NCBI GenBank assembly: GCA_964640125.1
Contig: CAZXGG010000027.1
Coordinates: forward strand, 1-43,454
DNA from: G020353115 sp964640125
Lineage (GTDB): Bacteria; Bacteroidota; Bacteroidia; Bacteroidales; VadinHA17
Direction: 5' to 3'
Length of the DNA: 43,454 nt
Numbering within the stretch: position 1 is the first letter of the stretch; every line of letters begins with the position of its first letter. Below, piece after piece: positions 9,527-17,281 of this stretch. The translations under genes were made by a program, and so were the position numbers. The notes beneath the pieces are model-generated. The model ran no database searches. It was not told the DNA's origin and saw only the letters and a list, made by a program, of their open reading frames with translations.

Positions 9527-10678
9527 ATGAAAAAAATAAAAAGTCTGATCCTGATTGTATTGATCCTTACGGGATGTAACGCTCAAAAACGATTTGAACT
9601 TCAGGGGACAATGGAGAATGGCCAGGGAATGACCCTCTATCTGGATGAGCTTGAAGCCTCAAAATTAACCGCGATTGACTCGCTTGTTATGAGTAATGAC
9701 GGATCGTTTCAGTTTATACACGAATTGACGAATCCAACATTTTTCCTGCTCAGGGGCAGTCAGGACAATTTTGTTACCCTGTTGATCCAGCCGGGTGAGA
9801 AAGTGAGGGTTGATGCCAACATGGATAATCTCGCCGAATCGTATACGATCAAAGGATCTCCCGATTCGAAACTGATACAGGAATACAACCAGTACTTACA
9901 ACAGAATATTGAGCATCTCAGGGAACTGAACCAGATCTATTACGACAGCCTTCAGAGTCCTAATATCCAGTCGATCATCGCCGATCTCGATGAACGGTCA
10001 AACCGGATACTGGAAGACCAGAAGGAGTATACTATCGAGTATATTACCACCAACAACCATTCATTGGTTAGCCTTCTGGCACTCTATCAACAGATCACAC
10101 CCAGAAATTATGTGCTTGATCCGATGGAGGACATTGGTTATTTTGAAATGGTTGATTCAATACTGTATGCGTTGTATCCCGAATCAGGGCCTGTACAGGC
10201 ACTTCATGCCCAGGTAATTGAACTGAATCAGCGCATTGAAGCGAGCCGGGAAATGGAGCTTCTTTTTGGGATGGGGGCAGTTCCTCCGGAAATTGCCCTT
10301 CCAAATCCCGAGGGGGATACGATCACACTCTCTTCAACAAGAGGCAATATTGTGCTGCTCGATTTCTGGGCTGCCTGGTGCAACCCCTGCCGGGTGGAGA
10401 ATCCCAACCTGGTTAAGCATTACAATAAATACCACGCAAAAGGATTTGAGATATTCCAGGTCTCGCTTGATCGTGACCGGGAAAACTGGCTTGGGGCAGT
10501 TGAAAGTGACGGACTGGAACAATGGATCCATGTCAGTGACCTGAATTCGATCGTAGCTAACCTGTATAATGTGCAGCAAATACCTACCAGCTTCCTGCTT
10601 GACAGGGAAGGAAAGATTATCGCTCGCGACCTTCGCGGTGAAGACCTGAGGGAAAAGTTATCTGAGATTTTCGATTAA
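9527..10678 (+). CDS. TlpA-like thiol-disulfide oxidoreductase lipoprotein with DUF4369 domain
   Basis: The protein has 383 residues from the ATG at 9527. A longer reading from a TTG at 9494 only adds residues before an obvious signal, so I reject it. The N-terminus is MKKIKSLILI followed by lipobox LTGC (Cys17). Residues about 25-115 fit the DUF4369 beta domain, a helical middle follows, and the last 140 residues are a thioredoxin fold with redox motif WCNPC at 284-288 and cis-Pro in QIPTS (P353). Such proteins are anchored in the periplasm and reduce or exchange protein disulfides, often supporting cytochrome c maturation or stress responses. The next gene, 12 bp after the stop, is a paralog. 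The exact partner is unknown. Confidence 0.88.
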   Translation: MKKIKSLILIVLILTGCNAQKRFELQGTMENGQGMTLYLDELEASKLTAIDSLVMSNDGSFQFIHELTNPTFFLLRGSQDNFVTLLIQPGEKVRVDANMDNLAESYTIKGSPDSKLIQEYNQYLQQNIEHLRELNQIYYDSLQSPNIQSIIADLDERSNRILEDQKEYTIEYITTNNHSLVSLLALYQQITPRNYVLDPMEDIGYFEMVDSILYALYPESGPVQALHAQVIELNQRIEASREMELLFGMGAVPPEIALPNPEGDTITLSSTRGNIVLLDFWAAWCNPCRVENPNLVKHYNKYHAKGFEIFQVSLDRDRENWLGAVESDGLEQWIHVSDLNSIVANLYNVQQIPTSFLLDREGKIIARDLRGEDLREKLSEIFD

Positions 10679-10690
10679 TTGTTTGTTTAC

Positions 10691-11845
10691 ATGAAAAAAG
10701 CAGTATTCTTTGTTCCACTGATTTTTCTTTTTGCCTGCTCAGGAAAAAACACCATTCGTATCCATGGCAATTTTACCAAAGCAGAAAACGAAATCGTTTA
10801 TCTGGATGAGATGAGTATCAATAGTTCTGTCATTCTTGATTCGGTGAACCTAAAAAAGGAAGGGGCGTTTCATTTCAAATTTAAAGCAGATGAACCGAGC
10901 TTTTATCAACTGAAAATCACACCAAATAATTTTATTACACTGCTGATAGAACCGGGGGAAAAGGTCCATGTTGAGTCAGACAGAAACTTCCTGCCCAATG
11001 GATATTCGGTTGAGGGATCGGAGGGTTCGGAATTAATCAAACTGCTGGACGACAACCTTTTAAAAACTCAAAAAACGCTGGATTCAATTGTGCTCGATTA
11101 TCGATCCAATATGGACAAAGAGGGTTTTGATACACTGGAAGCACAATTGAACGAAAAATATAACACCGTGCTCAGGCAGCAGCGGAGGTTTACCATCGGT
11201 TTTATCCTTGAGAACATCACCTCCCTCGCCAGTATCAAAGCATTGTATCAACAGTACGATTCTGTGACCTATGTTCTTTATGATATGAAAGACCTTCAAT
11301 ACGTGAAGATAGTTGCCGATTCCCTGAAGGCGCACTACCCCGATTCGAAACATACCAGAGCCTTGATTGCGGATCTGGAAAGTGAGATGGCACGATTCAA
11401 TGCCCAACGCATCAATGAGTTGATTAGCAGGAGTGAACCCACTGTCATTGATATCTCACTCCCAACGGTTGAAGGAGATACAATTGCACTCTCTTCACTC
11501 CGTGGTAACTATGTCTTGCTCAGTTTCTGGGCTTCCTGGGATGAAGCAAGCATCCGCGAAAATACAGAGTTAAAAAGAGTATATAACCAGTACCATTTCA
11601 GGGGGTTTGAGATCTATCAGGTATCGTTCGACAACGATAAAGAAGCCTGGAGGAGAGCCATGCATTTTGATGAGTTACCATGGATCAATGTCAGTGACCT
11701 GAATTATCCGAACTCCCCGGTTATTAATCGCCTTAATATTCAGAAACTGCCTGCTAACTTTCTTCTGGACAGGGAAGGAGATATTATAGGAAAAGATTTT
11801 ACGGGCAGGACACTAAAAATAAAACTGGCACAGTTATTTGATTAA
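10691..11845 (+). CDS. TlpA-like lipoprotein paralog lacking the CXXC motif
   Basis: The 384-residue lipoprotein (lipobox FLFAC, Cys16) is colinear with the gene before it: DUF4369-like domain, helical linker, thioredoxin fold. The redox motif is replaced by WDEAS at 283-287, so both active-site cysteines have become Asp284 and Ser287. The cis-Pro region survives as KLPAN, and the fold-defining segment ISLPTVEGDTIALSSLRG is intact. The pair share long blocks such as WINVSDLN versus WIHVSDLN, which points to tandem duplication. A thioredoxin without cysteines cannot do thiol exchange. A binding, chaperone or regulatory role beside its active paralog is inference. Start is ATG 10691; an upstream TTG is less likely. 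Confidence 0.87.
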   Translation: MKKAVFFVPLIFLFACSGKNTIRIHGNFTKAENEIVYLDEMSINSSVILDSVNLKKEGAFHFKFKADEPSFYQLKITPNNFITLLIEPGEKVHVESDRNFLPNGYSVEGSEGSELIKLLDDNLLKTQKTLDSIVLDYRSNMDKEGFDTLEAQLNEKYNTVLRQQRRFTIGFILENITSLASIKALYQQYDSVTYVLYDMKDLQYVKIVADSLKAHYPDSKHTRALIADLESEMARFNAQRINELISRSEPTVIDISLPTVEGDTIALSSLRGNYVLLSFWASWDEASIRENTELKRVYNQYHFRGFEIYQVSFDNDKEAWRRAMHFDELPWINVSDLNYPNSPVINRLNIQKLPANFLLDREGDIIGKDFTGRTLKIKLAQLFD

Positions 11846-11901
11846 CATGCAAGTCATCCGGAAAGGGGAAAAATCAAATAGCGTAAGCTAATCTTTATTC
11901 G

Positions 11902-12648
11902 ATGCAGGAATCCCAAAAAACATACTTTGCTTCCGATGCTCACCTGGGGTACCCGAACCACGACGATAGCCTTGTAAGAGAAAAGCGGCTGGTTAAATGG
12001 TTGGATACCGTCCGGCACGATGCGTCAGCGATTTATCTGCTTGGAGATATTTTCGACTACTGGTATGAATACAAAAAGGTAGTTCCCCGGGGGTTCACAC
12101 GGTTATTGGGAAAGATAGCAGAAATCACCGATTCGGGGATACCTGTTCATTTTTTCACCGGCAACCACGACATCTCCATATACGATTATTTACCAAAGGA
12201 AACCGGTGTGATCGTGCACTATAAACCGTTACGAACAACCCTGAACGGTTACACATTCTTCCTGAGCCACGGCGATGGGCTGGATCCTGAAGATAAAACC
12301 TACCTGAGATTAAGAAAAATCTATCTTAACCCTGCCTTTCAATGGTTCTTTTCCAAGCTTCATCCAAATTTCACCATCTGGTTTGCCCACAAATGGTCTC
12401 ATAGTAGCAGGTCATCCAGGATACTCCCTGAATTCAGGGGAGAAGAAAATGAATCCATGATCCGGTTTGCCAGGGAGTTGTTAACCAGGGAGGAGATTCA
12501 TTTCTTCATCTTCGGGCACCGCCATATCCCGCTTGATTTTCCGCTGAATGAAAAGAGCCGGGTAATCTTTCTTGGGGACTGGCTGACACACTTCACCTAT
12601 GCTGTTTTTGATGGCAAAGACCTGGAGTTAAAGAAGTTTGAAGATTAA
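11902..12648 (+). CDS. lpxH: UDP-2,3-diacylglucosamine diphosphatase LpxH-type
   Basis: A 248-residue calcineurin-like metallophosphoesterase with the full metal-binding set: SDAHLG at 11-16, GDIFDYW at 48-54, GNHD at 87-90, SHGDG at 122-126 and GHRHIP near 209-214. GDIFDYW and the basic helical insert after SHGDG fit LpxH, which hydrolyses UDP-2,3-diacylglucosamine to lipid X in lipid A synthesis at the inner membrane. Other UDP-sugar diphosphatases of the same fold are possible but less likely. Its stop codon abuts the stop codon of the convergent pyrophosphatase gene with no base between them. Confidence 0.87.
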   Translation: MQESQKTYFASDAHLGYPNHDDSLVREKRLVKWLDTVRHDASAIYLLGDIFDYWYEYKKVVPRGFTRLLGKIAEITDSGIPVHFFTGNHDISIYDYLPKETGVIVHYKPLRTTLNGYTFFLSHGDGLDPEDKTYLRLRKIYLNPAFQWFFSKLHPNFTIWFAHKWSHSSRSSRILPEFRGEENESMIRFARELLTREEIHFFIFGHRHIPLDFPLNEKSRVIFLGDWLTHFTYAVFDGKDLELKKFED

Positions 12649-14892
12649 CTAAAGCAAATGAAATGCAACGGTTACGCCAGCCATCACAATCGAAACCATG
12701 CTCATCAGTTTGATCAGGATGTTCAGACTCGGACCGGATGTATCTTTGAAGGGATCGCCGACAGTATCTCCGATAACAGCCGCTTTGTGAGCATCCGATC
12801 CCTTACCACCCAGGTTCCCCTTTTCGATGAATTTCTTGGCATTGTCCCAGGCACCACCCGCATTGGCCATAAATATTGCCAGGACGAAACCGGAACTGAG
12901 TCCGCCAATCAGCAGGCCAATGGTTCCTGCCACACCGAAGATTAATCCAACAACGATTGGAATGGCAATAGCCAGCAAGGAAGGAAGTATCATTTCGAGC
13001 TGTGCTCCCTTTGTGGAAATGGCCACACACCGTGCATAATCGGGTTCAGCTTTGCCTTCCAGAATCCCTTTGATCTCCTTGAATTGTCGTCTTACCTCTT
13101 CAACCATTCGCGCGGCAGCTCTCCCGACAGCATTCATGGTTAGTCCGGAAAACATAAATGCCATCATTGCACCGATGAAAATACCGATCAATACTTTGGG
13201 GTTCATCAGGTGTACCTCGAAATAGTTCATGTACTCACCCAGTGGGATATGGTCCAGTTCTTCCGGAGAGGTAATGCTGGTATGATCGGGGAAGATATAT
13301 TCGGTCCATCCCGATTTCTCAAACAGGCGTTTGATCCCGATTTTCAGCTCTTCAATGTAGGAAGCCAGCAGGGCAAGTGCTGTAAGGGCAGCCGATCCTA
13401 TGGCAAATCCTTTTCCGGTAGCAGCGGTTGTATTCCCCAGAGAATCAAGAGCATCGGTTCTTTTCCGTACTTCCGGTCCCAGTTCACTCATCTCCGCATT
13501 TCCCCCGGCGTTATCAGCAATGGGTCCATAGGCATCCGTAGCCAGGGTGATTCCCAGGGTGGAAAGCATGCCAACAGCGGCTATTCCAATACCGTATAAT
13601 CCCTCACCCATGTTTGAAAAATCAAATCCTGATGAAAAGAGAAAAGCAAATATGATCCCGGTAACAATGGCGAGAACAGGAATCACTGTGGAGGTCATAC
13701 CGACCCCGATTCCTGAAATGATCACCGTTGCAGGACCGGTGTCGGAACTTTCAGCGATCTTACGTGTAGGTCGATACTCTTCGGATGTAAAAAATTCAGT
13801 TGATTTTCCGATCACGATGCCAACGATCAATCCCACCACAATAGCACCAAATATGCCCAATGAGTAGAGATTCATCCCAAGAAATGAAACGGGTTCACCA
13901 ATTTTCAACAACTGCAGGATAAGGAACGCAAACACGATAATCAGGATTGAACTGGAATTTACTCCCCTGGCTAATGACTTCAGCAGGTTTTTCTGTGTTG
14001 CACCTTCTTTGGTCTTTACCAGGAAGATGCCCAAAATTGATAGAACAATGCCTACCGCAGCGATCAACATGGGAGCCAGGATCGCTTTAAACTGCTCCAC
14101 TTCATTGCTCATAAAAGCTGCCGAGCCGAGAGCAGCAGTAGCCAAAATAGAGCCACAATAGGATTCATACAGGTCGGCCCCCATACCGGCCACGTCGCCT
14201 ACATTATCACCAACATTGTCTGCAATGGTTGCGGGATTTCTGGGGTCATCCTCCGGTATTCCTGCTTCAACTTTCCCAACCAGGTCAGCACCTACATCAG
14301 CGGCCTTGGTAAAAATGCCACCCCCGACCCTGGCAAACAGAGCCTGTGTTGATGCCCCCATACCAAAGGTAAGCATGGTGGTGGTAATGATCATCATCTT
14401 CTGTGTTTGCTCCATCTCAATGAATTGGTTCAGGATGATGAACCACAGGGAAATATCCAGCAGTCCGAGACCAACAACAACAAGACCCATGACTGCACCG
14501 CTACGGAATGCAACCCTCAACCCACGGTTCAGGGATTCTTTTGCCGCGTTAGCCGTACGGGCAGAGGCATAGGTGGCGGTCTTCATCCCGAAAAATCCAG
14601 CCAGCCCCGAGAAAAATCCTCCGGTAAGAAAAGCAAACGGTACCCACGTGTTTTGCAGGTTAAAACCATAGGCAAGAATAGCAAACAGGATGGTTAATAC
14701 AAGAAAAAAGATACCAACCACCTTATACTGTTGTTTCAGATAAGCCATCGCTCCTTTTCGAACATGAGAGGCAATCTTTTTCATCAAATCCGTTCCTTCA
14801 CTCTCTTTCATCACCTGCCAGAAAAAGAACCAGGCAAACAAGAGTGCAAGGATCGAAGCAACAGGGACAATCCAGAATAGGTTACTCAACAT
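12649..14892 (-). CDS. hppA: Membrane-bound ion-translocating pyrophosphatase, K+-dependent type
   Basis: The 747-residue polytopic protein carries the M-PPase substrate motifs EAGIPEDDPRNPATIADN (from about 209) and DNVGDVAGMGADLYESY, plus the C-terminal DTVGDPFKDTSGPS. It couples pyrophosphate hydrolysis to Na+ and/or H+ transport across the inner membrane. The segment GNTTAATGKG at 486-495 has Ala490 where K+-independent H+ pumps have Lys, which places it among K+-dependent enzymes. Related Bacteroides enzymes are known to move both Na+ and H+, so ion choice here is inference. The start is supported by AAGGAG about 9 bases before the ATG. It is monocistronic and convergent with lpxH. Confidence 0.95.
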   Translation of the reverse strand: MLSNLFWIVPVASILALLFAWFFFWQVMKESEGTDLMKKIASHVRKGAMAYLKQQYKVVGIFFLVLTILFAILAYGFNLQNTWVPFAFLTGGFFSGLAGFFGMKTATYASARTANAAKESLNRGLRVAFRSGAVMGLVVVGLGLLDISLWFIILNQFIEMEQTQKMMIITTTMLTFGMGASTQALFARVGGGIFTKAADVGADLVGKVEAGIPEDDPRNPATIADNVGDNVGDVAGMGADLYESYCGSILATAALGSAAFMSNEVEQFKAILAPMLIAAVGIVLSILGIFLVKTKEGATQKNLLKSLARGVNSSSILIIVFAFLILQLLKIGEPVSFLGMNLYSLGIFGAIVVGLIVGIVIGKSTEFFTSEEYRPTRKIAESSDTGPATVIISGIGVGMTSTVIPVLAIVTGIIFAFLFSSGFDFSNMGEGLYGIGIAAVGMLSTLGITLATDAYGPIADNAGGNAEMSELGPEVRKRTDALDSLGNTTAATGKGFAIGSAALTALALLASYIEELKIGIKRLFEKSGWTEYIFPDHTSITSPEELDHIPLGEYMNYFEVHLMNPKVLIGIFIGAMMAFMFSGLTMNAVGRAAARMVEEVRRQFKEIKGILEGKAEPDYARCVAISTKGAQLEMILPSLLAIAIPIVVGLIFGVAGTIGLLIGGLSSGFVLAIFMANAGGAWDNAKKFIEKGNLGGKGSDAHKAAVIGDTVGDPFKDTSGPSLNILIKLMSMVSIVMAGVTVAFHLL

Positions 14893-14996
14893 AATGATTT
14901 CTCCTTTATTTGATTTATGTGATCCGTTGATTTATTTCAATTTCCTTTCACGGGATGAAAAAATTCTCATTTTCTCCAGGTTCCGTAAATCATCGT

Positions 14997-15027
14997 CAAA
15001 AATAAATATTTTTTGCAAGTGAAAAAA
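14997..15027 (-). promoter_or_regulatory. Candidate promoter of hppA
   Basis: On the minus strand, TTTT (15024-15027) is followed after 19 bp by TATTTTTG (14997-15004), a perfect TAnnTTTG. The start codon is about 104 bp downstream, and AAGGAG lies just before the ATG. Confidence 0.5.
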
Positions 15028-15179
15028 GCTTTTGCCCCAGATGTCGCCAAAAATGGGGATCCATGAAATTTTTCTCACGGGTTACCGTTTGTTCATTATG
15101 GGAAGGTAACAAAAACTCATTGATTTCGTATACTGCATTACATTTTAGCAGTTGATGTTTAACCTAAAAAAGAAACACG

Positions 15180-16004
15180 ATGATGATGAAAAAGAAAAAA
15201 TGGTTAGCGTATATAACCTTGCCAATCCTTATTTTCCCCCTGATATTCAATAGTTGTGAAAAGGACAATGATCCGGATGCTCCCGATCTTCCGCCGGTAT
15301 CCACCTTTGTCATGGATCTTTCTGATTTTGTCAGCAAAAAAGCCATGGATGCAACGACGGATACAAAAGGACTGGTTGCAACCAACTGGGGATGGGCTGC
15401 ATCGAATGTCCTGGTCTGGAATGCTGTACTGACAGTGAACCTCATTGTTCCGGTTGCATCATTTTATGAAGCCTTTAACCACGAAGGCATTTATGAAGGA
15501 AACAACGAATGGGTATGGTCCTATAACTTCATGGCAGGAGGTGTGGCACACAAGGCTGAATTGCATGGCTTCCTCACTGAGAGTGCAGTGTTGTGGGAAA
15601 TGCATATATCAAAGGAGGACGTTTTTACTGATTTCCTATGGTATTCCGGCAGCCACGACCTGTTGCGGACCGAGGGTCAGTGGATACTGAACGGTAGCCC
15701 GGATAGCCCGACAGCTTACCTGCAGATCGACTGGACCCGGAATGAAACGGATGATTCCGCTGATATCAAGTATAAGATTATCGCCCCCGGATCCGAGGAA
15801 TACGATTCTTATATTTATTATGGCCGGACCAATGAAGTGCCACTGGATCGTTTTTATGACATCTATATTGCATCCACACAGAACCTGATTAATATAGAAT
15901 GGAGTAAAACCACAAAAGAGGGCCGGGTAAAGGATTATGCCCATTACCAGGATGCACTCTGGCATTGCTGGGATAGCTCGCTCCAGGATGTGGTTTGCGA
16001 GTAA
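15180..16004 (+). CDS. Lipoprotein of unknown function
   Basis: The 274-residue protein begins MMMKKKKW with a hydrophobic stretch and NSCEKDND, a Bacteroidota-style lipobox with Cys26 followed by acidic residues, which favours export to the outer membrane. Residues 60-100 (VATNWGWAASNVLVWNAVLT) and the following Trp/Tyr-rich stretches (EWVWSYNF, VLWEMHISKED) suggest an all-beta, lipocalin-like or sheet-rich fold. I recognise no domain. It is followed by a strong hairpin terminator and seems to be transcribed alone, divergent from hppA. Confidence 0.75.
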   Translation: MMMKKKKWLAYITLPILIFPLIFNSCEKDNDPDAPDLPPVSTFVMDLSDFVSKKAMDATTDTKGLVATNWGWAASNVLVWNAVLTVNLIVPVASFYEAFNHEGIYEGNNEWVWSYNFMAGGVAHKAELHGFLTESAVLWEMHISKEDVFTDFLWYSGSHDLLRTEGQWILNGSPDSPTAYLQIDWTRNETDDSADIKYKIIAPGSEEYDSYIYYGRTNEVPLDRFYDIYIASTQNLINIEWSKTTKEGRVKDYAHYQDALWHCWDSSLQDVVCE

Positions 16005-16036
16005 GACCAACTGATCCTATATTTTCCACTATATTA

Positions 16037-16075
16037 CTCACCGGGTGACTTGAGTTCACCCGGTGAGTTTTTTTT
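16037..16075 (+). terminator. Rho-independent terminator
   Basis: A perfect 12-bp stem (16037-16048 paired with 16056-16067, CTCACCGGGTGA) with a 7-base loop is followed by eight T residues. It lies 33 bp after the stop of the lipoprotein gene. Confidence 0.92.
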
Positions 16076-16234
16076 ATTCTTGACAAACTAACTATTGATT
16101 TAAAAATATTGGCGTTTAAAAATGAATATATTCCCTATTCAATCAATGCATGAGTAAATTGTGATTTTACGATCTTTGACACAGCACAGATATACAAGGT
16201 TGATGTTTTATGTCCGTTGTGAAAACATGTAAAA
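16076..16234. other. AT-rich spacer without a visible gene
   Basis: This low-GC stretch lies between the terminator and the palindromic element at 16235. GATCTTTG near 16172 resembles a -7 promoter box with one mismatch, but no -33 box is seen. I see no ORF with a start and ribosome site. Confidence 0.35.
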
Positions 16235-16361
16235 GGGGGTGTATCAAAAGTCCAAAAAATCGTCATTCTGTCCGCCATCGGCGGATCAGAATCTTAATAT
16301 GTTGTTAATCAGGATTATAAGATCCTGAAACAAGTTCAGGATGACCAGGAAATACACCCCC
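16235..16361 (+). repeat. MITE-like palindromic element, copy 1
   Basis: The ends GGGGGTGTAT and ATACACCCCC pair over 10 bp. Inside are GATCCTGAAACAAGTTCAGG-type and CATTCTG/CAGAAT hairpins shared with the copy at 39767-39896 in opposite orientation. In this copy the loop of one hairpin holds a further small palindrome, TCCGCC-ATC-GGCGGA at 16271-16285. The right arm has lost about ten bases relative to copy 2. The element reaches into the spacer just before the next gene, and a spurious ATG at 16341 lies inside it. Confidence 0.8.
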
Positions 16362-16393
16362 TTTTTTCTTTTCCCATTTTTTTTGTACTTTTA
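16362..16393 (+). promoter_or_regulatory. Weak candidate promoter for the gene at 16461
   Basis: TTTT at 16362-16365 is followed after 20 bp by TACTTTTA at 16386-16393, one mismatch from TAnnTTTG. The start ATG lies 67 bp downstream, just outside the palindromic element. Confidence 0.3.
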
Positions 16394-16460
16394 TTTAAAT
16401 ACCCATTCCGTATTACTTTCCTTCGGAAAAACGTTTTTGTCAAACCTAAAGGGATATGCC

Positions 16461-17225
16461 ATGCAAGACTATTTTTATCTATCCGCCATTCCTGAATCCC
16501 TGGTAGCTTCACATCTGCCCCCGGCAGAATTTGGGAACTACCTTGCAGTTGGTACAAAGAAAAGAATACGGGGCCAGGCAATTTTTTTCCAGCTGGATCC
16601 CGGGAAAATGGATCTGCCCATGGACTATGTCAAAGAGAAACTGGTCCCTTATGAAAATGGAGAGCCTAAACGGTCTGTTTTTTTATCCATATACCGTGTG
16701 CTTGAAAATGTACCCCTGGAAGCGCTTCTGAATCTCTACCTGGTCACTGATGACGGTAAGGTTCTGGAATTAAAACCTGTCGAATACGTGGATAAAAAGC
16801 GGCCACTGGTTCACCTGTACCAGCAGTTCAATCCGATAACCACTCGTGTTGCCAGCCGGCTGTCACCACCGGAATTCATAAAATTCCTTACCGATACAAC
16901 CAAACCGGTATCGACACCAAAGCTCTTTTTTGCAGAATTAACACTCAGTAAACTGGCATTCGATCCGACATCTCCAATTGAGAATCTTCCCTATCCCAAT
17001 CCTGATCACCTGCGCGATTGTTTGCTGCGCCTTAAGGAATACCCGGAAAGACCCACAAAGACCGTATTGCGTTACTACAGGGGGGAGATGTCATACCGCA
17101 CCATACAGGATGGTTTTTTCATCGGCGACCAGAATAGTTATCGGTTCTATCCATTCCCCTCCCGGGAAGACCTGGAGGATATTTATTACTCGTGGTGGAG
17201 ATCAGCTCTTGTCCAATGCTTTTGA
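16461..17225 (+). CDS. Conserved-looking protein of unknown function
   Basis: The 254-residue soluble protein starts at ATG 16461, which has AAAGGGA eight bases upstream. An in-frame ATG at 16341 lies inside a repeat element and would add an implausible Phe-rich leader. No signal peptide is visible. Two similar phrases, SHLPPAEFGNYL (residues 14-25) and SRLSPPEFIKFL (about 131-142), suggest an internal duplication of roughly 115 residues. The C-terminus is rich in Tyr and Trp (DLEDIYYSWWRSALVQ). I do not recognise a domain or motif for an enzyme. Confidence 0.7.
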   Translation: MQDYFYLSAIPESLVASHLPPAEFGNYLAVGTKKRIRGQAIFFQLDPGKMDLPMDYVKEKLVPYENGEPKRSVFLSIYRVLENVPLEALLNLYLVTDDGKVLELKPVEYVDKKRPLVHLYQQFNPITTRVASRLSPPEFIKFLTDTTKPVSTPKLFFAELTLSKLAFDPTSPIENLPYPNPDHLRDCLLRLKEYPERPTKTVLRYYRGEMSYRTIQDGFFIGDQNSYRFYPFPSREDLEDIYYSWWRSALVQCF

Positions 17226-17281
17226 TTGCCCTCTATAACATGAGTTTGCCTTTTCAGTAAAACACCATTAAACCTGAGATC

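Noticed and set aside
16341..16460. Upstream in-frame ATG for the unknown protein at 16461
   Set aside because: The ATG lies inside a repeat element and the extra 40 residues look like translated spacer; ATG 16461 has a ribosome site.
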